Source: Lichina pygmaea
Taxonomy: Eukaryota; Ascomycota; Lichinomycetes; Lichinales; Lichinaceae
NCBI GenBank assembly: GCA_963422465.1
Contig: OY730170.1
Coordinates: forward strand, 4,874,379 to 4,938,378
Direction: 5' to 3'
Length of the DNA: 64,000 nucleotides
The notes under the pieces were generated by a model. It made no database searches. It saw only the letters and a program-made list of their open reading frames with translations, and had not been told where the DNA came from. Below, one piece after another: positions 51,634 to 63,188 of this stretch (position 1 is the first letter of the stretch; every line of letters starts with the position of its first letter). The position numbers and the translations under genes were made by a program.

Positions 51634-54600
51634 ACTCCCTTGTCAAGGGGCAACATCGGAAGCTCAACAACATGACCCCTAGCAACGCAAAGCACCTGTG
51701 ATTGCCTGTGTCACTACACGCCAACACACTGATACAGACATACGCACTTGTTGACTCTGGAGCCAGTGGGAACTACATCTCAAGACAACTTTACGATACC
51801 CTCAGCACTGGAAAGAGATGTAAGCGACAGCCCTATCAGCTCGCAATAGCAAATGGACAGACAGAGCTAGTCTGCCATGAGACGCAGCTAATGGAAATAG
51901 TTACCAGACACCATGCTGAAAGGATCCAACTTGATATTGTCAAGTTGGCCACTCAGGATATCTATTTGGGGATGCCTTGGCTAAAGAAGCACAACCCAGT
52001 TGTTAACTGGAAGACAGGAGTACTCACGTTTAGGAACTGCACTAACAACACAGCTCAGACCTGTTACCAGCCACAGAAGGCGTAGACAGATAAGGGAAGG
52101 AGTTCTCAGTGGAATCTCACTGACAGAAAGGACAACTCTCAAAAGAAGAGGTCTGCCTTGACAGGCATACCCCAGAACCAGGTGGCCAAACAGTCAGAGA
52201 TAAAGAGAGAGGAAGTTGTTAAACCTCTGGAGATCTCTGAAGAGTACTGACCTGGGTATGATAACCTCTTTCAGGAAGAGACAACGACAGCAGTGTTGCC
52301 TAAGCACTAACCTTGGGATCATAAGATCAAGTTGCAACCAGGGACAGAGCCAGAATTTAGACCAATTTACCAGTTATCAGAGAAAGAGCTCCAAGTACTT
52401 CGTGAGTACCTGGAGGAAAACCTGAAAAAGAGTTTTATTTGAGAATCTCAATCGCCAGCAAGATACCCGATACTATTTGCACTAAAGAAAGATGGAAGTC
52501 TTCAACTTTGTGTGGATTACAGGAAACTCAACAACATTACCATCAAGAACCAATATCTGTTGCCAAACACGAACAAATTGTGAGACAGGATCAGCCAAGC
52601 CACAATCTTTACCAAGCTGGACTTGAAAGGAGTATACAACCTGATACGCATGAAAGAAGGAGAAGAATGGAAAATAGTCTTCAGAACCTGATACAGACAC
52701 TACAAGTATCTGGTTATGCTATTCAGACTCACGAACGCACTAGCAACATGTCAAGCATTGATCAACAACATCATCAGAGTACACCTGGACCAAACAGCTA
52801 TCACCTACTTGGATGACATTCTTGTCTACTCAAACACGCAACAGGAACATACCAAACATGTGAAGGATGTTCTATGATGCCTACAAAAAGCAGGGCTCAA
52901 GCTCAACCTGAAGAAATGCAAGTTCAACAAACCAGAAGTTGAATTCCTCAGATACATCATAGGAATCAAAGGGATCAAGATCAACCCTGAGAAAATCAAA
53001 GTGATTCAGCAATGGCCAACACTGACATCAGTTAAGGAAGTACAAGCCTTCCTAGAATTTGCCAACTTCAACTGACAGTTCATCAAGAACTACTCACAGA
53101 TGGCAACACCACTGACAGAACTCACAAAGAAGAACGTGGAGTACTGGTGGACAGAGAGATAACAAAAAGTATTCCAGCAGCTCAAGGACACTTGCGCCAA
53201 GGAACCAGTTCTTCTCAACTTCAAGACAGGCCAACCAACACAAATCAAGACAGACACTTCAGATCAGGCAGTAGGAGTATGTCTATGCCAACAGGCAGAC
53301 AGCAAGTGGCACCCAGTTGCCTACTACTCACGAAAAATGACACAAGTGGAGTGAAACTATGATATCCACAACAAAGAGCTACTGGCAGTTGTCAACGCAC
53401 TTGAACACTGGAGAGTGTACGCAGAAAGCAGTTCTGAACTCACTGTTCTCACAGACCACAAGAATCTGACAATATTCACGACAACCAAGAAGCTGAACAG
53501 ACAGCAAGTCAGATGGACTGAACTCCTAGGGCAATACAAGTTCAAGATCTTGTACACCCCCGGACAAGACAACAGAAGAGCAGACACACTAAGCTGATGA
53601 AAAGACCACATGGAAGATGATGAACACCAAGGAACGATCTTACAGCAGGACCAGCAAGGAAACCTGGTGCCTTGACTACAGATCAACAAGCTCACAGCAA
53701 AAGACACTAAAGAATTAATAAGGAACTACCACGACAACCCAGCACATGGTCACCCAGGAATCACCAAGACTACAGATCTTATCCAACAGGCGGGGAACAA
53801 TGTCATCAACCTCTGACAACATGTCACAAGCTACATCAGCAAATGTCTACTGTGCCAGAAAAACAAACACAGAAGACACAAGCTATATGGAGAAGGACAC
53901 CCAAACATGATACTGAGAGGTCTATGGGAAGATGTGTCAATGGACTTCATCACGAAATTACCCAAGTCCAAAGACCCAGTCACAGGAATCACCTACAACT
54001 CAATTATAGTGATAGTGGACAGATTCACAAAATATCTAATAGCAGTACCATTCAAGGAAACCCACACAGCAGAACAGTTGGGACACCTCTTACTGGACAG
54101 ATTGGTCAGAGACCACGGAGTTCCAATCATGATCATTACAGACAGAGACAAACTCTTCACATCCAACTACTGGAAGACAATCAGTGCAGCCATGGGAACA
54201 AAACCTAAAATATCTACAGTCTATCACCCACGAACTGACAGCCAGACAGAGTGAGCAAACCAAGTCCTGGAGACTTACTTACAGCATTACATCAACCAGA
54301 CCCACAGCAATTGGGCACAGTTATTACTGGTGGCATAGCTGGCAATCAACCAGCACAGATCAGACTCAACAAAGGAATCACTATTCTTTGCCAATTTTGG
54401 ACAATACGCAAACATCAGAATGCCAGGCAGAGCTTCACCAAACACGGAGAAAGCACTCCAACATGACAAGCTGCTACAACAAACACACACAATGATGAGG
54501 CATTACCTTCAGGAGACCTCAGAAAAGATGTGATGCCAAATAGACAAAAAATCGAAAATAGCACCTCAGCTGAAGAAGGGGGATAAAGTCTACCTCCTCA

Positions 54601-54770
54601 CAAAAAATTGGAAAGTCAAGAAACCAAGAACAAAGAAACTAGACTATGTCAAGGTCAGACTATTTTCAATCGAAGAAAGAACTGGACCAGTCAATGTCAG
54701 ACTGCGACTACCGAGAGACGCTCGGGTACACCCAAACTTTCACATCTCAATGATTGAATTAGCTGACCAG
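51634..54770 (+). pseudogene. pol of gypsy B3, broken, incomplete
   Basis: The -1 frame relative to gag. Protease [11 protein letters not shown] near 51752, RT with YLDDILVYS near 52808, RNase H with DHKNLTIFTTTKKLNR near 53455, integrase MDFITKLPKSKD near 53940 and HPRTDSQTE near 54228. It ends at HPNFHISMIELAD, cut by B4. Many stops from CGA and TGG codons. At one site it has CAA where B1 and B2 have TGA, both derivable from CGA on opposite strands. Confidence 0.88.
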
Positions 54771-55307
54771 TGTTATGACCCAGGAGGAACACAGTCTTTA
54801 TATACTCACAGAAAGCAGCAGACAGGATACTGGACGGAAGTACCAGACAGCATGACACGGGAACCGGTCACATGACCGGCAAGACAAACCAGGGGGTGCT
54901 CGCTGCAGCGTGCATGAAAAGTGAGCAAAGTGAGCAGAGCTCACCCAGCTCGCCGCAGCGTGCATGAAAAGTGAGCAAAGTGAGCAGAGCTCACCCAGCT
55001 CACCGCAGCGTGCATGAAAAGTGAGCAAAGTGAGCAGAGCTCACTCTGCTCATGAACTGGGCACTATATAGCCAGGTGATAGTTCCCCTATGGAACGATC
55101 GTCTTCAACTCATGTTGTGATCCAGACAACTAGATCTACTTCAATACAATCCTTTTGTACAAAGCTGTTGATCAGGTGTCACCACCACCATGTTCCACTA
55201 AACCCCTTCGTGCTCCTTGACACTCCTCTCCTGCAAGAACCAACCCACCTTCCACCTCTCACCCTAATCCTATACTCGGATAGGACAGTACAGTACAGAC
55301 TGCAACA
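54771..55307 (+). repeat. 5' LTR of gypsy B4, variant U3
   Basis: 537 bp, TGTTATGACCC...CTGCAACA. U3: three 50 bp units (about 54899-55045) with GTGAGC, AGA, GCTCAC as a small hairpin, unlike the 42 bp units of B1-B3. From the ACTATATAG element (about 55063) onward it is nearly the same as B2 and B3, including GTCTTCAA near 55100. Confidence 0.9.
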
Positions 55308-55466
55308 CTTTGAAGACCCTCAAGGATGAGTACCTCAGGAGCAACCAACCCCAACTTCCCAGATGGAAAGATTAGCGTCGCCAAGCCAGACCTGTTCTAC
55401 AGTGAAAGAAACAAGGTCAACGACTGGCTCATGCAACTCCAAGTCTACTTTCAATTCCAACCAGAG

Positions 55467-55879
55467 TGTTAAGGCCCAGGCCGGAACGGCTGAGCCGACC
55501 GAAGCGAGTGTACAGAGGTACACGGAGCAATGTTCACCCGACCCGGTGGACAAGGTGGACGATGTGTAACCAGCTCGTCCAGCTCGTCCACGGGAACAAT
55601 GTTCACCCGACCCGGTGGACGAGGTGGACGATGTGTAACCAGCTTGTCCAGCTCGTCCACGCAGAAAGCTGATACCCCTCGGGAGGACCCCCCCCCCTCA
55701 GGCTCCTGTATATAAGAACCCAGATAGCCGGAGAGAATAGCTCTCCAGGCTGAACGCACATTACAAGCGACAATAGCAAGAGAGTTACCCCACTTGCTAT
55801 TCATCTATTGAGTCCCTGCCCTCCTCGGTCGAAGACAGGACCACCCACATTCTGTGTGAACGTGGACTGGCCTTTAACA
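55467..55879 (+). repeat. 5' LTR of gypsy A2
   Basis: 413 bp. The U3 carries two units of about 68 bp (55528-55662) whose TGGACGA and TCGTCCA parts can pair. They are unrelated to the 35 bp units of A1. TATATAAG at about 55708. AGGCTGAA (55747-55754) is complementary to TTCAGCCT (55882-55889). The last 140 bp or so are almost the same as in A1. Confidence 0.93.
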
Positions 55880-55917
55880 GTTTCAGCCTCTAACACATAG
55901 GACACCGGCTCAATACG

Positions 55918-57462
55918 ATGGCAGATCCACGCAGCCCTACCCCTTCGCAGGCAGGCCAACCTCGGGCTGCGCCTCAGGCGCAAGCCCAGGAACCACCTGT
56001 CCCTACCACCCTCACCTTACCTCCAAAGCCGTTGAAGGTAGGTACGCCGAAGAGGTACAATGGATCACGAGGGGGATTGGAATTATTCTTCTCTCAGCTT
56101 GAGCTTTACTACGGATTCAACACCGCACAATTCCCTACGGAACAGGAGAAGGTGCTGTTCGCAGCTTCCTACCTGGACAGACCGACATTTGCCTGGTTTA
56201 ATGTCTACCTACGAGACTTCCTCGACAACAAGGAAGATCCCTCTAGCATGGAGACCACGACACAGCAGATCATTGGGAGATTCTCTACCTTCAAGACCCA
56301 GATGAAGAAGACCTTCGGGGTCATTGATGAAGAACGAGATGCGGAACGAAAGCTCCAAGCACTACGGCAGACAGGGTCAGCATCAGACTTCGCGGCAAAG
56401 TTCAAACAGCTGTCAGTGAGGACACAATGGGGAGACAGTGCCTTGACGGCACTATTCTACCAAGCTCTCAAGGAACGAGTCAAGGATGACATCGCACGAG
56501 GAGACCAACCCACCGACCTTGAGGATATGATCAACACAGCGGTACGCATCGACGACCGACAGTTCGAACAAGAACTCGAGAAGTGAGGCAAGCATGCAAG
56601 GCCATGGGGCAAAAAGACAGCGCCAGCACAAGACAAGTACGGCTTGACACCCATGGAGATTGATGCAACAACACCACAGGCAACAAAGAAGAAAGAAACA
56701 CGGAAGTGTTACAATTGCCAGAAGGTAGGACACCTCGCAGCCAACTGCCAAAGCAAGAAGAAGAAAGAAGGCAAGGGTAAGCAGTTGAATGCCACTGGTG
56801 CCTGGAAAGGCAAGGGTATTCAGGAGCCACCGAGGACCCCCAGAGGCACGCTACCCATGAACCGGTCAGAAGCAACACTCCTCGGACAGGAGGACAATCT
56901 CAGACAGCACATCGAAAGACTGGAGAACGATCTGCAGAGGTCACTGGAGGACCTGCACGCAATCCAAGACCAGATCGATAAGGTTTATTGGGAGGATGAC
57001 CTGATCTCCGAATTCGACACAACAGACTACGAGATTGACATAACCAGCATGCCACCAGTTCCCGAGACACCACTACTCCGACGACAGGATGCGACCTTGT
57101 CGGAGGACGGCGAAGCAAGAGTGACGCGATGGGTGGACGACACCATCAGCATCTCACAGCCCCGAGACATCGCAGCGCAAGTGGACCTTCACCAGGCTAC
57201 GACACCAGCCTGCGGACGTCCTTATTGGAAAGGATGTGAGGACCACCACTGCAAGGAACATCTCCTAGAGAAAAGGAGAAGGCACTACTTCCCTGGCCCA
57301 GAATACCACAAGAAAGCCTGGAGCATCAAGCACCAGCTAAGCCAGCAAGGGAAAGAACACGATGATTGCGGAGAAGACGCATGGGAGCTATGCTTCACCG
57401 AAAAATGCGAAAGACACGTGGCAGAACGCCAGGCTCAGGGCCTTGGTTGTTCAAAAAACTAG
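55918..57462 (+). pseudogene. gag of gypsy A2, one in-frame TGA
   Basis: 514 codons from MADPRSPTPSQ to TAG 57460-57462, broken only by TGA 56584-56586 between the capsid and the knuckle. Capsid-like part about 40-215. Zinc knuckle [14 protein letters not shown] about residues 264-277. Then a coiled-coil-like stretch (LRQHIERLENDLQRSLEDLH) and a C-terminal domain CX7CX4CX2HL...KR...FPG...CX4WX2CX4CX2H, the same spacing as in family B. The particle protein would end here unless ribosomes slip at 57453. Confidence 0.92.
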
Positions 57463-57494
57463 CAGTGCTCTTCAAATCCGGAGTCAGAAGAGCA
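57453..57494 (+). promoter_or_regulatory. -1 ribosomal frameshift signal between gag and pol of A2
   Basis: Slippery heptamer A AAA AAC (57453-57459) in the gag phase, directly before the TAG stop. After 6 bases comes an 8 bp stem, TGCTCTTC (57466-57473) with GAAGAGCA (57487-57494) and a 13-base loop. Slipping back one base leads straight into the open pol frame (codons LAVLFKSG). Heptamer, spacer and stem all fit known -1 signals. A1 lost the whole site by deletion. Confidence 0.85.
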
Positions 57495-60400
57495 GGCAAG
57501 ACAACACTCCGGAGAGAAGGGGTTGAGCAGAGCCTTGACGCGACAGCCTGCAGTCCGCATTTTCGCATCAGGATGAGAGTCAACGGGCATCTGACGAACG
57601 CCATGATCGACTCTGGAGCTACTGGCAACTTCATGTCAGAAAGTTTCGCCAGGAAGCACAAGATCCCGACTCAGGAAAAGAGGAATCCATACCAACTAAC
57701 AGTAGTGGACGGGACACCACTCTCCAACGACCAAGGACAAGTGACGAAGGAGACCAAGAACCTACAACTGTGTGTCGACGGTACGATAATCGGATCAGAA
57801 GAATTCGACTTGGTCCAGATACCACATGAAGTTATATTGGGTCTTCCGTGGTTGGAAAGTCAAAACCCAAGGATCGACTGGAAAAGAAGGCACCTAGTCT
57901 TTCCGAAGAGGAGTCTGGCAACTCGAGCAGAGCCAGAGAAAGTGAGAATCAAAGAGATCTCATATGCAGGGTGGAAGAAGCACCACCGGCGAGGGCAAGC
58001 CTATGTGGCTTGGATGAAGCCCCGAAACCATCAACTTTGCACCACGCATGACGCCGTGGGCGAGACTCAGGCACCGCAGCTGCCAAGTGAGTATAAAGAC
58101 TACCAGGAGATGTTTGGTGAGGAAGCGGTCACGACGCTACCGGAACACCAAGAGTGGGATCACGAAATTCCGCTGGAAGACAGAAAGAAACCCACACATG
58201 GCCCTATTTACACTCTATCAGCAAAGGAGCTTGAGGCCCTAAGAGATTACCTGGACGAGAACCTAGCGAAAGGGTTCATAAGACCTTCAACATCACTGGC
58301 CGGATACCCGATATTGTTTGTGCCAAAGAAAGACAGCAAATTACGACTGTGTGTCGACTACCGGCAGCTTAATGTGATCACGATTAAGAATCGCTACCTG
58401 CTACCGTTAATATCGGAAATCCAGGACTGAATCCAAGGAGCCAAGTGGTTTACCAAGTTCGACATCCGAGGCGCTTTCAACCTGGTTAGGATGAAAGATG
58501 GCGAAGAATGGAAGACAGCCTTTCGTACGAGGTACGGGCATTACGAGTATACTGTTATGCCATTCGGCCTTACGAATGCACCGGCAACATTCCAATCACT
58601 CATTAACGCCATCCTCCGACAATACCTGGATATATTTGTTACCGCTTATATCGACGATGTCTTGGTTTACACCAATGGAACCCTGGAGGAGCACAAACAG
58701 CATGTCAAGAAGATCCTACATGCGCTCCAAGAAGCAGGAATGAGGTTACGCCTTGATAAGAGCGTCTTCCACGTGAAAGAAGTGGAATATTTGGGATCGA
58801 TCCTGACGACAGAAGGAATCCGTATGGACGATACAAAAACCACGGCAGTACGAGACTGGCCAACACCCAAAAACCTCAAAGAAGTCCAATCCTTCCTGGG
58901 ATTTGCGAACTTCTACCGATGATTCATCAAGGAGTACTCAAGGACAGCAGCACCCTTGACTGAACTAACAAAGAAGGAAGAAACCTTCACATGGGGGAAC
59001 AGCCAAGAGAGAGCGTTCCAGGAGCTGAAAGAGAAGTTCACCTCCGCACCCATACTGGCATCATTTGATCCCGGACGGCGGATCATCATGGAGACAGATG
59101 CCTCGGACCAAGCACTTGGATCTTGCTTGTGTCAACCAGACGCCGAAAACTGCCTACACCCTGTCGCATACTGATCGAGAAAGTTCTCTGGCCCAGAACT
59201 CAGGTACGATGTTCACGACAAGGAGTGGTTAGCGATTGTCGACGCATTCCAGGAGTGGAGACCTTACCTGGAAGGAGCAAAGTACACAGTGGACGTGTAC
59301 TCAGACCACAAGAATTTGGCTTACTTCACGACGACAAAGAAGCTAAACAGACGACAAGTCCGATGGGCGGAGCTTTTAGCTTCATACGACTTCCAGATCT
59401 TCTATCGAAAAGGATCAGAAAACGCACGAGCGGACGCGCTTAGCAGGCGGCCTGATATGACGACAGACGACACGACAGAAGAGCGCCCAATCCTAGTGAC
59501 AAAAGGACAAACTCTGGTCTATGCTCAACCTCAGTTAGCGAGAACTGAAGAAATGGGTGCACTCCTGACCCTAGGCCACAATGTTGCGGCCACGAACAAG
59601 GAAGAAGTGCCAGAGAGCGCACAAGAGGACGTGATTCGACAACATCACGATGGACCTCTACACGGACATCCTGGGCGAGACAAGACCCTGGAAAAGATCT
59701 GGAGACGTTACCACTTCAACGGAATGAAGTGGAAAGTGACGGAATTTATTCGCAACTGCGAAGAGTGTGCGAAAAACAAACCGTCACGCCACAAACCCTA
59801 TGGAGAGAGTCAACAAATGGACCTCCCAGAAGCGGCTTGGGATACTATCACAATGGATTTTGTGGTGAAGCTGCCGAGGTCAGAGGACCTGGTAACAAAG
59901 GTGAAATATGACAGTATCTTGGTGGTTGTTGACAAACTCACCAAATACGCTCACCTGATCCCGTGGTGAGAGACAGGAACAGCGAGCGAACTCGCCAATG
60001 TCCTACTCAAAGAATTGGTTAGCCAGCGAGGGCTACCCACGAAGATTATCTCGGATCGAGACAAACTCTTCACCTCGAAATTCTGGAACACGTGGACAAG
60101 ACAGCTAGGGATAGACACGAGGATGTCTACTGCCTACCATCCACAAACAGACAGACAAACTGAGAGAACAAACCAGACGATGGAACAGTACCTACGCCAC
60201 TACGTCAACCACCGACAGGACGATTGGGTAGAACTGCTACCAATGGCTCAGTTTGCGTACAACGATCAGCAACACAGCGTGACGGGCATGACGCCGTTCT
60301 TTGCGAACTACGGCAGAAACCCCCGCTGGGAAGTGATGGCGGCTGGAAGTGGCACTTCAACAAACGTCGAAAAACTCACTGCTATGCATGAGGAAATGAA

Positions 60401-60974
60401 GACTGCAATTGAATCTGCACAAAAGACAACAAGCCACCGCCTAAACAGCAAAAGGTTGAAGGGACCAACCCTGGAGAGGGGGGATAAGGTCTATTTGTCA
60501 ACAAAAAACCTGCGCTCGAAGTGACCAAGCAAAAAGCTGGATCATGTACGAATCGGACTGTTTGAGATTGAGAAGCGCACTGGAGAAGTCAACTACCGAC
60601 TGAGACTGCCAAAAAAGGCACGGATACACCGAGTATTCCATGTCTCGCTGCTCGAGCCAGCACCCAGCGACGCAGCAATCGAAACAGAATGGCACTTCGA
60701 GGACAACAAAGAAGAGTACGATGTCGAAAGGATCCTAGACAGCCGGAGAAGCGGACGGAAAATCGAATACCTGGTCAAGTGGTTAGGGTATGACAATGAG
60801 GAGAACTCGTGGGAACCCACCGAGAACTTCAGCCCTGAGACGAACAAGAAACTGTGGAGTTTCCACCGACAAAACCCGCAGAAGCCAGGATCGATGGAGA
60901 CAAAGGCTCAAGAGAAGCCAAAGCCTCCGAAGAGAAGAAGTCCTCCAAAGGCGGCGGGGACTCCACACGCGTAG
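57459..60974 (+). pseudogene. pol of gypsy A2 (protease to chromodomain), five stops
   Basis: Single frame from the slip site to TAG 60972-60974. Protease [12 protein letters not shown] (about 57604). [19 protein letters not shown] (about 58345) and YIDDVLVYT (about 58648). RNase H METDASDQALG (about 59090) and YSDHKNLAYF. Integrase finger CEECAKNKPSRH (about 59757), MDFVVKLP, SDRDKLF and HPQTDRQTERTNQ (about 60138). Chromodomain EEYDVERILDSR...YLVKWLGYDNEENSWEP (60712-60830). TGA at 58428, 58920, 59172, 59967 and 60522. A1 has CGA at the last two and at 58920. Confidence 0.94.
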
Positions 60975-61359
60975 CCTCCTGCTCGAGATCCTCTTGATCC
61001 TCGATCGCAGCAAGCTCACGCTTGATGGCCTCACCCTCCTTCTTGGACAACACACCCAACTGACGACGGAGACGAAGTTTGCGAGGAAGGAGAACGGACT
61101 CCTGCTCCTCGATCTCCTTCAGTTGAGCCTCAAGCTGAGTGCGCTCAAGCTCCATCTTCTCCCACTCCGACTCCGCGAGATGGAGATCGCAACAGCGACC
61201 CTTCTCAAGGCACCGACCGCAAGATGTGGACTCTGAACTGACGACACACTTGGCACGGTCACGACGACATGCGCTGCATGAAACTTTGGATACCTTGCCC
61301 ATCTTGCCAACACGAGAACCGAGGACTCCACGACGATTAACACGAGATGTCCGGGTCAT
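60829..61359 (-). CDS. antisense Zn2Cys6-like/coiled-coil protein of gypsy A2
   Basis: 176 residues without a stop, opposite to pol, overlapping the last 146 bp of pol. Start at 61359 (MTRTSRVNRRG); a second in-frame ATG at 61302 (MGKVSK) matches the A1 start. Cysteines CX2CX6CX8CX2CX6C at about residues 28-53 (CSACRRDRAKC, CGRCLEKGRC). A Glu/Leu-rich coiled-coil-like part follows (SEWEKMELERTQLEAQLKEI), then a tail with LEDFFSSEALASLEPLSPS. The start lies 53 bp from the 3' LTR, so an antisense promoter in or next to the LTR is likely. Zinc and DNA binding are inferred from spacing only, and the basic part between the cysteines is short. Confidence 0.8.
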   Translation of the reverse strand: MTRTSRVNRRGVLGSRVGKMGKVSKVSCSACRRDRAKCVVSSESTSCGRCLEKGRCCDLHLAESEWEKMELERTQLEAQLKEIEEQESVLLPRKLRLRRQLGVLSKKEGEAIKRELAAIEDQEDLEQEATRVESPPPLEDFFSSEALASLEPLSPSILASAGFVGGNSTVSCSSQG

Positions 61360-61411
61360 GGTAAGAGAAGTGAGAGGATCTGGGGACAGAACCTTTGGAG
61401 GGAGGGGATGG

Positions 61412-61824
61412 TGTTAAGGCCCAGGCCGGAACGGCTGAGCCGACTGAAGCGAGTGTACAGAGGTACACGGAGCAATGTTCACCCGACCTGGTGGACAAGG
61501 TGGACGATGTGTAACCAGCTCGTCCAGCTTGTCCACGGGAACAATGTTCACCCGACCCGGTGGACAAGGTGGACGATGTGTAACCAGCTCGTCCAGCTCG
61601 TCCACGCAGAAAGCTGATACCCCTCGGGAGGACCCCCCCCCCTCAGGCTCCTGTATATAAGAACCCAGATAGCCGGAGAGAATAGCTCTCCAGGCTGAAC
61701 GCACATTACGAGCGACAATAGCAAGAGAGTTACCCCACTTGCTATTCATCTATTGAGTCCCTGCCCTCCTCGGTCGAAGACAGGACCACCCACATTCTGT
61801 GTGAACGTGGACTGGCCTTTAACA
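61412..61824 (+). repeat. 3' LTR of gypsy A2
   Basis: 413 bp, same as 55467-55879 apart from a few transitions, after the purine tract GGAGGGAGGGGATGG. Followed by CAGAG and B4 gag. Confidence 0.93.
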
Positions 61825-63188
61825 CAGAGACGAAGCTGCCTAAGGACAAGTGGCCCCTCTTCGCAACCACTTACATGAGAGGTAATGCTTATTGATGGAT
61901 CAAGCCCTACGTCAACAAACATCTCTCAGGAAACAAAGACCACGACAGCACAACAGAATGGATGACAAAATGGACACAATTCAAGGACAAGATCAAAAGA
62001 ATCCTTGGACTATCTAACAAAGACAAAGTGGCTATACGAATGGTCCAGCACATCAAACAACAATGCTCAGCCGCAGAGTACACCACGCAGTTCAAACAAT
62101 ACTCAGTACTGACTGACTGGGACAACAACACCCTGATGGTCATGTACTGACATGGACTCAAGGAAAACATGAAGGATGAAATCACCTTCGACAGACAAGC
62201 AGTCAACACACTGGACAAACTTATCGCACAAGCAATCAACATTGATGACAAGCTATTCGAGTGAGCGATGGAGAAACACCATGACGGAGAATACAGCCAC
62301 CCCGCATGGCATGTGAGCAACCACTACAAGCCGCCTAACAAGGCACCGCCACATGACCTATATGGCTATACACCCATGGAACTGGATGTAGTCCACCACA
62401 AGAGAAGGTTCACAAAGGGAAGAAACAACAAAAAGAGGAAAGCACTGAAGTGCTATGCCTGTGGCAAGCTAGACCACATAGTGAAAGACTGTTGTTCAAA
62501 GAACAAGGTGCACTGACAGCAACTTAATACACTTGACAGAGACTGGAATGTCATCAAGCCAGAGGACCCACCAGGAGAGGCTCAGCTATCTCTTGAACAA
62601 TAGGACAACTATGATCAGACATTGGAAGCAGCCCACCAACTGGCAACATCAGGAGGCAAGGACCTACCAGAACAGACAGGTCAGGACAAGAGACAGGAGC
62701 CCTTAACCACCTCTGATAGGGACTGAGATGAACCTGTGTCTATCAAAGAAGAAATACCACAAGGAAGCTATGCTTACAGCATGGACCCATGAAATCTACA
62801 GCATGGCAAACTACAGTGGAGGTTTTGCACAAAGCACTACTGCACCTACCACGAACAACTACAAAGGTACAGAGGACATTCACCCTACCACACCACCTGC
62901 CACAAGCATTGGGTCAATTGCAAGAAGGATGTGTGTGAGATCCATCTTTGGGACAAACACCAACACACTGTATTCCCTGGGCACACACATGATTGGCACA
63001 AACACCTCATGTTCCTACAGCAAGGCAACAACTACAACTGCTACGTCAACAATTGGCAGTACTGCCTCAAGCCTGGATGTGACAAGCATCAGCAAGACAA
63101 ATTCATGAATAGATTCCTCAGAACTGATGGGAATAGCTGGACCCATTGCTCAGTCAGTGGTAAGACACTTTGATCAGGAAAAGACTGA

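Larger units (their letters stand above)
49515..54770 (+). mobile_element. Ty3/gypsy element B3, 3' end displaced by B4
   Basis: 5' LTR at 49515-50115, then gag and pol of the B type. It stops being readable at 54770, inside the region before the chromodomain, where the LTR of B4 starts after ACCAG (54766-54770). Its 3' part should lie beyond the window, after B4. Decay is between that of B2 and B1. Confidence 0.9.
55467..61824 (+). mobile_element. Ty3/gypsy element A2, complete structure
   Basis: 6358 bp, two 413 bp LTRs, duplication CAGAG, inserted in B4 gag. It has everything A1 lost: full gag, the -1 frameshift signal and the protease. Only six nonsense codons (56584, 58428, 58920, 59172, 59967, 60522), nearly all at Arg positions, plus an antisense gene without stops. 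Confidence 0.96.
55326..63188 (+). pseudogene. gag of gypsy B4, interrupted by gypsy A2
   Basis: Read 55326-55466, then 61830-63188. Starts MSTSGATNPNFPDGK. Zinc knuckle CYACGKLDHIVKDC (about 62454; its Gly changed to Asp by G-to-A), Cys/His extension 62780-63180. TGA codons at about 61894, 62148, 62262 (shared B position) and 62514. At about 61974 this copy has ACACAA where B2 has ACGTGA, both one C-to-T step per CpG from ACGCGA. Confidence 0.87.
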
